From positions 65,486,500 to 65,550,499 of the forward strand of contig CM057827.1 in assembly GCA_030068075.1 (NCBI GenBank): a stretch of 64,000 bases of DNA, in the 5' to 3' direction. Source of the stretch: Paguma larvata (taxonomy: Eukaryota; Chordata; Mammalia; Carnivora; Viverridae). The notes beneath the pieces are model-generated. The model had not been told where the DNA came from, did no database searches, and worked only from the letters and a program-made list of their open reading frames with translations. Positions 1 to 9,270 of this stretch are shown in pieces; positions within the stretch are counted from its first letter, which is position 1, and the number at the start of each line of letters is the position of its first letter. The position numbers and the translations under genes were made by a program.

Positions 1-355
1 CTACCTTTTTTCATTTTTTGTCATGTGTGTATGTGTGTGTGTTTGTGTGTGTGTGTGGTAAAACACTTGAGATCTATTCTTTTAGCAAACTTTAAGTATA
101 AAATACATCATTATCATTACTATTTTGAATTTATTTTTCCAGTTTTATTGAGATATAACTGACATATAACATTGTGCAGGTTTAGGATGTGATGATTTGA
201 TACACACATATATTACAAATGATTACCATAACCAGTTCAGTTAGCACAATAGTCACCATGCTATCCTTTACATCTCCAAACGTACTCATGTTATATCTGA
301 AAGTTTGTGCTCTTTGATCACTACTCCATCCCCCACTGCCAGCCTCTCTCAAAAT
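1..355 (-). mobile_element. L1 3' UTR fragments, window-edge truncated
   Basis: Two adjoining pieces look like the reverse complement of an old mammalian L1 3' UTR. Positions 1-115 contain a (TG)n tract followed by a block of the type GAGATCTATTCTTTTAGCAA. Positions about 130-355 begin with CCAGTTTTATTGAGATATAA, the reverse complement of the L1 tail that carries the AATAAA signal, and run to a C-rich end near 345. The blocks are not in the usual order, so this is either two L1 copies or one rearranged copy. The left end is cut by the window. No coding potential. Confidence 0.65.
24..56. repeat. (TG)n microsatellite
   Basis: An imperfect TG dinucleotide run interrupted by TA and TT steps. It sits inside the L1 3' UTR piece, where a TG-rich stretch is normal. 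Confidence 0.9.
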
Positions 356-419
356 GCTCTTCTTTTAGAACTGACCTTAAATCATCTCTATGTTTTAGTT
401 AAATTATTCATAAATGATT

Positions 420-600
420 GGTAGAAAAGATTTGAGATTTGAACTCCTGGCTTCTCCATTTCTAACTAAGACATTGAGCAACGTATTTAAATTCCCTGTG
501 GCTCAGTTCCTCCATCTGTGAAGATGGGTTAATGAGAATAACTGCTTACAAGCCTGCTTTGAGGATAAAATGAAAGATCTCATATAAAGGTCCCGACATA
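420..600 (+). mobile_element. MIR SINE
   Basis: Diverged MIR in sense orientation. The core is visible as text resembling 'cctggcttctccatttctaac', then 'gagcaacgtatttaaattccctgtggctcag' and 'ctccatctgtgaagatggg', followed by the usual TTAATGAGAATAA-like region and GAGGATAAAATGA. These match the order of the MIR conserved core (TGACCTTGGGCAAGT, CCTCAGTTTCCTCATCTG, GAGGATTAAATGA). An ancient mammalian element. Confidence 0.7.
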
Positions 601-1540
601 TAAGGGTTCAAAAAAAAATCTTTGCCACAACCATCTTACCAATCTTCTCACATATGCTTCAGATACATCCACATGGAATTGAGAACCACTACTCCAGAAC
701 CCTGAATTTTCAAATGTTTGACTTAATGCCTATTTCACAAAGTCATGGGAATTATATAAGGCAGATGGAAAGGTTATCTAACAAACTGGCTCTGCTAGGG
801 CAGAAATCCTTGTGATAATACAATTTCAGGATTCTTTTCCAGACTTTCATTATTCCATATGGCAAGGCTGTACTTACATCCCATGAGCTACTCTGGATGT
901 GGGGACCATTTGCGTCAGTTTAAGGCTATGGCTCTGACTGGCCTTTGACATGACAGTGCTGATACTGCAACAGAGTTGCTTGGTCAATGATTCACAATCT
1001 TTAAAATGGATCAAAGCAAATCGGAGTTGCTTCTGTAAATATTTCTTTTTTTAAGCACCAATTATGAATGATTTACTTTTTCTTTTTTCTCTCGTTTTTC
1101 CTTTCTATTTGTAGTCATTCCTTTAACTTTCAGACTAAATTCCTCTTTTTTTTTTATTTACACACTTCAAATGTTTGCAGATGTTGGCCTACTTAAGATG
1201 GATTTTCACATAACCAGATCAGCATCTCGAGTTCTTCATCCTAACCCTACATTACTCGTGTCCCTAACTACTTGATGAAGTGGTGTTATGTCTTCTCCCT
1301 TTATTTTGTCTTCCAATTAAGTTTCTTGTCTGGGGGCTCCAAAGAACCTACAAGGAAGAGAAGTATTTTCATTGAAATGTCCTCAATTCCTAGTCATCTT
1401 GTTAAAAAGACAACAGTTTCTTCTGTATTCCACATCAGCATGCCTTTCTCTATGCAGTTCAAAATAGCTTTGACCTTTACAGCAGTGCTGTCACACTGTA
1501 AACTCATATAATAATATTGAACTTGGATCTAGCACTCTAT
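601..1540. other. Unassigned intergenic/intronic DNA
   Basis: No repeat family or gene recognised. T-rich tracts lie at about 1040-1160. A 79-codon open frame at 1272-1511 has no domain, splice context or family resemblance and is treated as chance. Confidence 0.5.
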
Positions 1541-1544
1541 GTTT

Positions 1545-1735
1545 TCATAGCATTTTACGATTATTGATTGGTTATTTCACACAATATCCAAGCAAAGCAG
1601 TCTGGATAGGTCTGGACAACAGTAATTTTATTGATGAGGAAACTGACAGAGACACTACCATTTTGTCTAACTATCAGCAACTTAGTGGCAGAAAGCACAG
1701 GGACGTGCCAACTAGTGCTGCATCCCACTGAGTGA
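1545..1735 (-). mobile_element. MIR SINE, antisense
   Basis: Diverged MIR on the minus strand. The visible landmark is GATGAGGAAACTGACAGAGAC at about 1633-1653, followed by an AACTTAGTGGCAGAAAGCACAGGGA-type region that matches the reverse complement of the MIR core ('acagctagtaagtggcagagctggga'). Confidence 0.6.
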
Positions 1736-1794
1736 GTTATTTATGAGGGAGGCTTTGCCGGTGACCATGAAGACCTTTTGTGTGTGTGGAAGAC

Positions 1795-2010
1795 AGATGA
1801 GATGAAAATGTACATTCTAGAGCCAGGTGACCTAAGTTCAAACCCAGGCTTCCCCACTTCCTAATTGGGTCACCTTGTGCAAGTCACTTAAACTTTCTGT
1901 GCCCCAGTTTCCTAATCTGTAAAATGAAGGCAGCCACCTCATTCTCTGGTTACGAGAAATCAAAGGATGGTAATGCCCTCAGATCAGCACCTGGAAAAGA
2001 AGTACACATT
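1795..2010 (+). mobile_element. MIR SINE
   Basis: A well-preserved MIR in sense orientation. The series of landmarks is clear: a TTCAAACCCAGGCTTC block at about 1837, CACCTTGTGCAAGTCACTTA at 1870-1889, CCAGTTTCCTAATCTGTAAA near 1904-1923, and an AATGCCCTCAGATCAGCACC tail. It is one of the least diverged MIRs in the window. Confidence 0.85.
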
Positions 2011-2146
2011 AAAAAATACTAGTTATTTTTCTATGTTACCCGATTTTTTCATTCTGTTTTTTTATTTTATTTTTTCTTAATATCCTCAGTAGGTTGATGC
2101 TAGTGCTTGGTGTCTTTGCATTTTTCAAAACTAAAACTCAGTAATA

Positions 2147-2330
2147 TAGGGGTCAGTTGAGCATCCAATTCTTGATTTCATCTCAGGTTATGATCCCAGT
2201 TTTGTGGGCTAGAGCCATGCTCAGCATGGAGCTTGCTTGGAACTCCCCCCAACTCCTCTCTCTCTTTCTGCCCTTCTCCTCCACTGTGCTTTCTCTCTCT
2301 AAAATGAAATTAAAAAAAGAATTTTTCAAC
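2147..2330 (+). mobile_element. Carnivore tRNA-derived SINE (CAN/SINEC), old copy
   Basis: A degraded carnivore SINE in sense orientation. The head has lost its first bases (GGGGTCAGTTGAGCATCC), then comes TTGATTTCATCTCAGGTTATGA, the internal GAGCCATGCTCAGCATGGAG region, a TC-rich block and an AAATTAAAAAAAG tail. The many substitutions relative to other copies here mark it as an early insertion. Confidence 0.8.
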
Positions 2331-2519
2331 CCTCAATATTATATTCTTTCCTAAGTGCTCTCCATCCCTTTTAAAAGAATTTAGCCGATATACCTCTGTT
2401 CCTGCTGGGACTTAAAGCCAGCCATTGTTCTCTCCTTATTGTTTCTACATGGCTGGGGAGTGGTCCATGGTACTGCCCACCTTCTACCAGCCATTCTCTC
2501 TAGGCTGTAATGATGGTAC

Positions 2520-2640
2520 AGATTCACGTATTCATCAAAAACATATTTAATGAGCCCCTGTATGGTCTACAGTTGTTCATTGTACAAGACCACAGCACTG
2601 AACAGGATAGGCACAAGTGCCTGTTTTTTGGAGATTTTGA
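2520..2640 (-). mobile_element. L2 3' end, antisense
   Basis: The sequence reads like the reverse complement of an L2 3' terminus: TTCATCAAAAACATATTTAA followed by GAGCCCCTGTATGGTCTACA and CACTGAACAGGATAGGCACA. This corresponds to the antisense of the L2 ending that carries CAATAAATGTTTG. Confidence 0.55.
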
Positions 2641-3479
2641 TCTACCGAGAGGATATCATTTCTTTATAACTCCAAAGTGCACATGACAGAGCTTCAGCTA
2701 CCTCCAAAGTCTCTTTTATCAGGCACTTCAAATACCTGGTTGAAAAAAATACTTGTGTTGACCGAAATTTCTGCCTGGAAATATTGGGGAGTGTTCTAGG
2801 CCTAGTGCACCTTAGATCTAGATACTAGAACTATCCCTATACATATATATTTCTTTTGAGAGGCGTATTATCCAAATAGGTTAAGACTAATCAATAGAAG
2901 TTTATATTGTATCCTAATAGTGATTCTCTGTGCAATGAAAGGTCATTGGATCATGATGAAAAACCGATGACGGATAATTCATAATATTCTTTAAGATTAT
3001 TAATACTGATCTCTCAGAAACACAGTTGTATGCCTTATTTTCTCATTAACATATATCTCTTGTCATATTCTGATGTAACTTCTACAACAGCATAAATTAT
3101 TTCTGTCTTTATCACACACACGCACATACACACACAGCGTATTTACCACTTCTATAGAACACCCTAAACTTTGCAGTTTTCCACAAATTTGTCATCTTTT
3201 TTAAAGATACTTCTCTAGATCAAGATCAAAAGAATTTTCATAGAGCTTATCTTCAATTCTTAGAAGATTGTACCTTCTTTCTTATTTTGGTTTGGAAGTG
3301 AGTGCCTAGAAGTTTGAATAACAAGCCATATCTTCACTGAAAGACTGAGTGTATAAGATGATTTATTCTATGCAGGATTGTCTACAGTATTTTATTATGG
3401 TGGGTAGTAAATGATGCTATTGATTATACATATTTTTTTACTGCGTCATTTCTTTTCATCAAGATTTTACATAAAAGAT
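2641..3479. other. Unassigned DNA with a short (CA)n
   Basis: No recognisable gene or repeat family. A short imperfect CA run lies at 3113-3137. Confidence 0.5.
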
Positions 3480-3630
3480 CTTTTCACAGTAACGCTGAGT
3501 TAAACACTCCTATTAATCTTACTTTATAAAGAAGGAAGGTAAGGTCATTCATCTGTAGGTGGTGGAATGATTACTTGACTCCCGATCTGTTTGACATTAT
3601 AGTTTTTACTTTTAACCACAATACCACATA
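3480..3630 (-). mobile_element. MIR SINE, antisense
   Basis: The antisense MIR core is visible as AAGAAGGAAGGTAAGGTCAT, TGTAGGTGGTGGAATGATTA and CTTGACTCCCGATCTGTTTG, ending in CTTTTAACCACAATACCACA. The order matches the reverse complement of a MIR tRNA-related half. Confidence 0.6.
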
Positions 3631-4036
3631 GTCGCTCAAATGATCTATTTTGAAAGATATCTGATTTTTTTTTGCTCATAACGATGTATAACAATAGAGA
3701 CATCTCTGAGTCATTCAAAAAGGTTTTTTGTATATATAAGCAGAGGTGAGATTAGAGTTTACAGTTTCTGGTTTTCTAATCTGCAAGCAGCTCTACAGAT
3801 ATGAAGGAGATGGGCACCAAGTAAATGAATTAGGTTGCAATCCATAACTGGAAAATTTGAACTAGAAAATTGAATATGTATTTCTATCAGAATTCATATG
3901 ACAAAAATTTATGAGAAAAAATTACTTTTGTGGCTACATCCTGTAGTTCTACGTTTGAATGATGACTAAAATAAAACTAGATAAATTTATTTCTTAAATT
4001 GTATGACTTCGCTAATATAAAAGCAGATACAATTGG
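3631..4036. other. Unassigned DNA
   Basis: AT-rich sequence with no recognised repeat, gene or regulatory site. A TATATATAAG string at about 3731-3740 is not supported as a promoter by anything nearby. Confidence 0.5.
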
Positions 4037-4047
4037 AGATGGACATT

Positions 4048-4280
4048 TTTTATCTATCTATCTATCAATCACCTATTTATTTATGTACTTATTTATGTAT
4101 TTATTTAGAGAGCATGCAATGGGATGGAGTAGTGAGAGAGAAAGAGAGAGAATCTTAAGCAGGCTCCATGCCCAGGGCAGAGGCCAACATGGGGCTCGAT
4201 CTCACAATCATGTGATTATGACCTGAGACAAATTCATGAGTCTGATGCTTAACTGACTAAGCCACCCAGGCGCCCCTCAA
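4048..4280 (-). mobile_element. Carnivore SINE (SINEC), antisense, with expanded tail
   Basis: A minus-strand SINE. The head reads antisense as CTAAGCCACCCAGGCGCCCC at about 4257-4276, and the body contains GAGATCATGACCTGAG-like and GGGGCTCGATCTCAC sequence. The tail side at 4048-4110 is a patchwork of TCTA and TTTA repeats. Flanking direct repeats AGATGG(A/T)CATT at 4037-4047 and 4281-4291 are a likely target-site duplication with one mismatch. Confidence 0.85.
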
Positions 4281-4745
4281 AGATGGTCATTTCTATCAGT
4301 TGATTACTAATACAAAGATCTTGCAAAAAATAACTTCATCAGGATAGAACTTAATTGTAGATATAATCAATACTGGTGATGCTCTGTGGAAATAGGGAAG
4401 ATTTGATATATAGTAAAACGTTGGTTTGCGAGCATAATAGGTTCTGGAAACATGCTTGTAATCTAAAGCACTTGTATATCAAAGCAAATTTCCTCATAAG
4501 AAATAATAGAAACTCAGATGATTCACTCCGTAACCCAAAAATATTCATGTAAAAATTATTGCAATACTGTAATAGAGTACAAAATATAAAGACAATACAA
4601 AATATAAAGAAAAATAAATTAACCTGCACTTAACTTTGAAAACATTTGTGGCTGGTGTGAGTTAGACAAGTGAGAAGATTATTATGTAGGACAATTCTCA
4701 CTGTCACTAACAGAATCACTGCTATCTATTGGCTCAGTGGAATTT

Positions 4746-4787
4746 TGTGTGTGTGTGTATGTGTGTGTGTATGTGTGTGTGTGTGTG
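4746..4787. repeat. (GT)n microsatellite
   Basis: TG dinucleotide run with two TA interruptions, located within the Tigger-like element. Confidence 0.95.
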
Positions 4788-4940
4788 CAGTTTTAACAAG
4801 GAACTTATCCAATGACGCTTACTTTTGCCTCCTTTTGAGTATTTCCTGGAAACGTGACATTGCATTGTCATTAAACAGATTCATTGCTTACTTATTCATT
4901 GAATAAGGCCCTACGACAGCCGTATTCGGGTGGTGCTTTT

Positions 4941-5191
4941 CTACAGAATTTTGCACAGTTTCCCACATTTTACACATCTCCCTAATCTCATTTGAAGTGA
5001 GAGATTCCTCTGCCTTTTCCTCCACCTCCTCTGCAAAGGAGATGCAGACGTAGACTTTGTATAAAATCTTGGAATTTCAGCTATTCGCATACCTCGTTTA
5101 TACTTCTTGATGATTTCCTTCTTAACTTCCACCATAATCATCTCCTTCTCCTTACCACCTTTATTTCAACCTTTTTCTGCATGGAGGCCAT
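4941..5191 (-). pseudogene. Tigger transposase N-terminal fragment
   Basis: Minus-strand remnant of the DNA-binding N-terminus of a pogo/Tigger transposase. An initiation codon at 5191-5189 opens a short basic peptide that hits a stop. The frame shifts by one base near 5141, where a second frame opens and runs 66 codons to 4941. That second frame contains KKEIIKKYKRGMRIAEI followed by a STS motif, fitting the first helix-turn-helix of CENP-B/Tigger-type proteins. Downstream the frame diverges into unrelated residues. The DDE catalytic domain is absent. It is not expected to make a functional protein. Confidence 0.55.
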
Positions 5192-5511
5192 TATATATGC
5201 TTGCACGGATGTTGACTACAGTACAGTATTAATACACTCTTGTCATATACCGTATTTAATGTTAGTGGCATTAAGACAGCAGAAGAAAGGATTCATATCT
5301 GCAGGCAACCTGACCTAGAATGAAGCAAAGCAAAGGATTCTTGTATGGAAGCTTACTCTTGCATGGAAAAGCAAAGGACTGTCCATAGGGGCTTTGAAGG
5401 TGCCTAGTGCCAGGTCTGGGCACTTTCCAAAGTTCTGAAAAATCACTCATTTCTGCCAAACACTGGCCTGAGACCAAGCATCCGAGCATGGGAGATGATC
5501 ACCCACAATCC

Positions 5512-5514
<3 letters not shown>

Positions 5515-5563
<49 letters not shown>
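5515..5563. repeat. (AG)n microsatellite
   Basis: An uninterrupted AG run of about 24 units inside the Tigger-like element. The serine/leucine and arginine/glutamate repeats in open frames across this site are artefacts of the run. Confidence 0.97.
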
Positions 5564-5566
<3 letters not shown>

Positions 5567-5909
5567 ACCATTGGCTCAGTTGTTATCATATGACATTTGG
5601 TGTCACGCACTACTCGTATTGCAAGACATCGCACATTTGTCAAGTTAAAACATATTAGAAATGTTTGCTTGTTTTGCAGAACACTCACAGATCAAGTTAC
5701 TTGCAATTTTTACTATATGGTACTCTAAACTTGCTATAGTCTCTAGCACATTAAACAGTGCAAAGGTTGATTACTTTAGGGTTCATCATTCAAAAACAAT
5801 TACTTGTATTTATAATCTGTGTTAAAAAACCTAGGAACCTTGAGAAGGGTAGAATACCCAAAGATGTTGCTTGGTCTTGACCTTACCTCTTACATCTCCC
5901 ATTGAACAA

Positions 5910-6618
5910 ATGTATGGCATCAGAGCTGATATCTCTCATTTCTCATCCCAAAGATATGTCAGTTGTACCCATCCTCACTTCCCTCCTTCTCGATGGATAA
6001 AATATCCTTTCCTCTATACAAGACAATTCCTTTCTCTGTACATCTGATTCCATCCCTCCTGTCCCTCAGACTCTACTCTATCACTACTCTCTACTACCTT
6101 TTCCAGCACACCAGCAAGATTCAGCACACCTATATAGACGTTGAAAAAAATGATTAAACCCTTTTTAAACTCTCTTTCCACTGTAACCATGGCCTTGTCT
6201 TTCTCCTTTCCTTTACTAAACACGGTTTCAAACAGTCTAGACTAGCTCCAACTCCTAAACCTATTCGCCTCACAACTGTCCTAATTGGACTTCATTCCTC
6301 ACCCCCCACAGTTAGTAGTTTCCCTAAGAGATTCACCTCCTGGTTGATAAAGTCAGTGGACAATTTTCAGTCCTCATCTTTCTTACCTTTTAGTACTAGT
6401 GGTCCCTCTTTCCTTTATTTTCTCTCTTCCTTTGGGTTGTGTGACCCACCTCTCCTGACTCTCCTCACTTTCTATCACTTGTGAAATCTTGCCCTAACTA
6501 CCTTTTAGAGACCTTTCTGTAGTGTTCCACCTTCTCCCTTCTTATTTGAAGTACTTTCTCTTGGTAATCCTACTGTTTGTGATGACTTTAATGACCATTT
6601 ATATTCTAAAGTCTCCCA
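5910..6618 (+). mobile_element. L2 LINE fragment (5' part of a split copy)
   Basis: Pyrimidine-rich sequence with the C-T-rich character of L2 sense strand, including CTCCTGACTCTCCTCACTTT and a CACCTCCTGGTTGATAAAGT-type region. It is interrupted by the SINE at 6619-6837 and resumes after it in the same orientation. Assignment is by pattern only. A second possibility is CR1/L3. Confidence 0.45.
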
Positions 6619-6837
6619 GATTTATTTATTTTTTACTTTATTTTATTTTGAGACAGAGAGAGCACATGTGCATGCACAGGCTAGCTGGGGAAGGGCAGAG
6701 AGGGGGAGAGAAAATCCAAATAGGCTCTGCACTGTCAGTGCAGAATCTGACATGGGGCTTGATCTCACAAACCATGAGATCATGACCTGAGCTGAGATCA
6801 AGAGTCAGACACTTAACGACTGAGCCACCCAGGCACT
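6619..6837 (-). mobile_element. Carnivore SINE (SINEC), antisense
   Basis: Nearly full-length minus-strand SINE. The head reads antisense as CTGAGCCACCCAGGCAC at the right end, preceded by CATGAGATCATGACCTGAGC. The tail side is TTTATTTATTTTTTACTTTA. A TCTCCCA duplication at 6612-6618 and 6838-6844 is the probable target-site duplication. It splits an L2. Confidence 0.9.
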
Positions 6838-7370
6838 TCTCCCAAATTTCTTTGTTTTGGCCCTCAGAACTGTCTCCAAAATTCCAGACTCAGTTCAAAC
6901 TACACCATCCTGAGACAGAACCCATTATTTCCCCATCTCTCCCCTTGTATCTTAACCATGTTTTATGAAATGAGTCACTACTGATTCAAGTTGGAAGTGA
7001 AGGAGTCATTTTAATTATCCCCTATTCTTCATCCCACATTCCAATGAATGATCAAGTCCCACATTTCTTACCTTTTAAATAACTCTAAAATATGTCCTTT
7101 ACTATCTATCTGGATTATTACTGGATGGTTTGTACCCTTTTCAACTCTCATTGGAAACTCTGCCTTATAAGTTCCTACTCACCTCCATTATCATCCCTTC
7201 AGAAATATCATTTACATTGCTGCCAACACAGTCTGTGCAAAATGGTGGCACTTCTCTGCTAAAATTCTGCCAGTAACTCCCTACTATCAAATGAACAAAA
7301 GTGAAATTTCTTGGTGACGTCTTGAGGATGTATCTGGCAAATCCAGCATCCTGGAGTGTATTTAGTGAGA
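6838..7370 (+). mobile_element. L2 LINE fragment (3' part of a split copy)
   Basis: L2 sense-strand landmarks include AACCCATTATTTCCCCATCT, AATGAATGATCAAGTCCCAC and the TCTGCCAGTAACTCCCTACT block that resembles the conserved L2 'ggctccccattgcct' region. It continues the L2 that begins before the SINE. Confidence 0.55.
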
Positions 7371-8204
7371 GGAGGTAATATGGACTGGCCATCAACTACT
7401 TTTAAACAGAGTGGTGATTTAGACTGCATGAGAGATGAGAGGAATGTAATGGTGGAAGCTTAGGACTCCTCTTGGCAAAGGAAAAAGCACAGGAAACTGA
7501 AGATCAGCTTCAGGAAGAATCAAGGAGGCAAGAGTAGTGACTAGCTCCCCAAACACCCAAGCTGAATGGGTAGAGAAAACCTTGCTTCCTAGACAGTCCA
7601 ATTTACACACAAAAAGGGTGATTTTTTTTAATGTAGCCTTCTTTGTTAAGACCTAGCTTATGATTGTTTTCTTATAAATTGCATTGTCTAAAGAAAAAAC
7701 CAAAACTTCCCTTTGATCTTTTAGAACATATATCCCAGAAATTGAGGATGAAAACTATTTATAGGACTCTTATCAATGGTAGTGATGCAATATGGTCCAA
7801 GGAAAAGATCACTTCATAACACAAATGCAAAAGATATAATTATAAAATAATAAATAAGTGAAAGGGCCTGAATAGCCATAACATATGTTTCAAGACAATG
7901 CATAAAGGTCATGGCATGTAACTAATCAGAGTCTCTTAAAGATTGTTTTAACTTATTATATTCATAATAATTCTATGTCTTGATTATCTATTTTCACAGC
8001 TCATAGCATAATAACAGAAGATCACTAGAGGGAGGAACTCTCTGAGGCAGGTTGCAGCAAGAAGCGACATTAGAGAACAAAGGCTAGGATAGAAAACTAA
8101 TTAGACATTGGAACTCAAGCATTGAAAACTGGGGCATGTTAGTGTAGAGGCAAATAACCCTAGTAATAGCCTTGTATCTTTGAAATGAATAATTTACAAC
8201 AGGG
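7371..8204. other. Unassigned DNA
   Basis: No repeat family or gene recognised on either strand. Short open frames here lack any family signature. Confidence 0.5.
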
Positions 8205-8350
8205 CATAATAGAAAAAGCAATGGATTAGAGTTAGAAAGGTCTCTGTTCTGGGCCTAACTCCATCACTTACCAGTAGTGAGGTCTTGGGTGTTGGCATAT
8301 AATCTGTCAGTGCTCAATTTTCCCATCCATACAGTGGTAAGAATAGACTA
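8205..8350 (+). mobile_element. MIR SINE
   Basis: Sense MIR with landmarks GCAATGGATTAGAGTTAGAA, CCTAACTCCATCACTTACCA, GAGGTCTTGGGTGTTGGC and CTCAATTTTCCCATCCATAC in the order of the MIR consensus. Confidence 0.65.
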
Positions 8351-8554
8351 CTATGAATACATAGCAAATTTTAGTTTAATATTACGTGTATGACAGAATA
8401 TAAAAAAGCATCTTGTAAATAAATGTAAAAAGTAACGTTTTATTTCATGATCATAATTACTCTTAATCATCCATTGTCTTTTAAATTAAGTGTGTTGTTG
8501 AAAGAACTCGGTCATCCTTTTCTCTCTCCTATGGATAACTTTCTCCCTAGATAA

Positions 8555-9270
8555 TCTCATTCAGTCCCATGATTTTAAATATTAACTATTTGCCACTGAC
8601 TCAAAAATTTTTATATACTGATCCTGTCTTTCCAAATGTCATAGCCAGCTGCCTATTTAACACTTGCCTATTGTTCACTTGGAGATACCCAAATGTAATT
8701 TGCCTAAAACGGAACTCTTAATTGCATCCTCACTACTGCTTTCCCTCCTATCTTCCCAAATCGTTCAATATCACACTTTGTTGTGATAACCTAATAGTGT
8801 AAGACTTTGCTTGATCTCACTCTTAACCACATACTATATTCCCAATTTATCAGCATGGCTTGTTAGCTCTATCTTTGAAAGTTATTTTGAGTCCATCAAC
8901 TTCTGTCCATTTCCAATGCTACCACTCTAGCAGGCCAGCATCGTTTCACCAATACCACCCACAGGAGCCTCCTAAATGCTAGCTTGTCCCCTTGGTGATG
9001 GTTTCGAAACCATAAATTAGATCATGTCACACTTCTTTCTGCCCAATCTTTGGTTTCCCATCATACTTAGATAAAATTAAAGCTTTTTACTCTGGCCCAT
9101 AAGACAACACAATCTGACTTTTGCCTGTCTCTACAACCTCATTTCCTATCACCTTGCCCTTAATTATTCTCCATTTACACTGCCAGTGTCTTCTTCCTTC
9201 TCTTCCTCAAACACATGTGACCTCAACCACATTATTCTAATTGGCCTACCTGAGTAACATACCTGCTCCT
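8555..9270 (+). mobile_element. L2 LINE, about 0.7 kb
   Basis: A long diverged L2 in sense orientation. Recognisable blocks in order are TGCCTATTTAACACTTGCCT, ATTTGCCTAAAACGGAACTC (the 'aaactgaactc' block), CTTGATCTCACTCTTAACCA, CAGCATGGCTTGTTAGCTCT, AATTAGATCATGTCACACTT, and TACTCTGGCCCATAAGACAA. This is the clearest L2 in the window. Confidence 0.7.

Larger units (their letters stand above)
4411..5730 (-). mobile_element. Tigger/pogo-like DNA transposon, non-autonomous
   Basis: A DNA transposon about 1.3 kb long. The left end reads TAGTAAAACGTTGGTTTGCG. The right end, read antisense, starts TAGTAAAAATTGCAAGTAAC, so both termini share TAGTAAAA and a diverged inverted repeat that continues for several tens of bases. 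A TA dinucleotide flanks each side (about 4410 and 5731), as expected for Tc1/mariner-type insertion. The minus strand carries a broken N-terminal transposase segment (4941-5191). At this length it is much shorter than an autonomous Tigger, so it is an internally deleted copy. Two microsatellites have expanded inside it. The family is inferred from termini plus the transposase piece; the subfamily is unknown. Confidence 0.65.

Noticed and set aside
3731..3740. TATATATAAG as a TATA box
   Set aside because: No initiator, CpG island or downstream exon; such strings are frequent in AT-rich DNA.
5407..5688. Overlapping frames on both strands with Arg-Glu or Ser-Leu repeats
   Set aside because: Produced by the (AG)n run; both strands are open for the same trivial reason.
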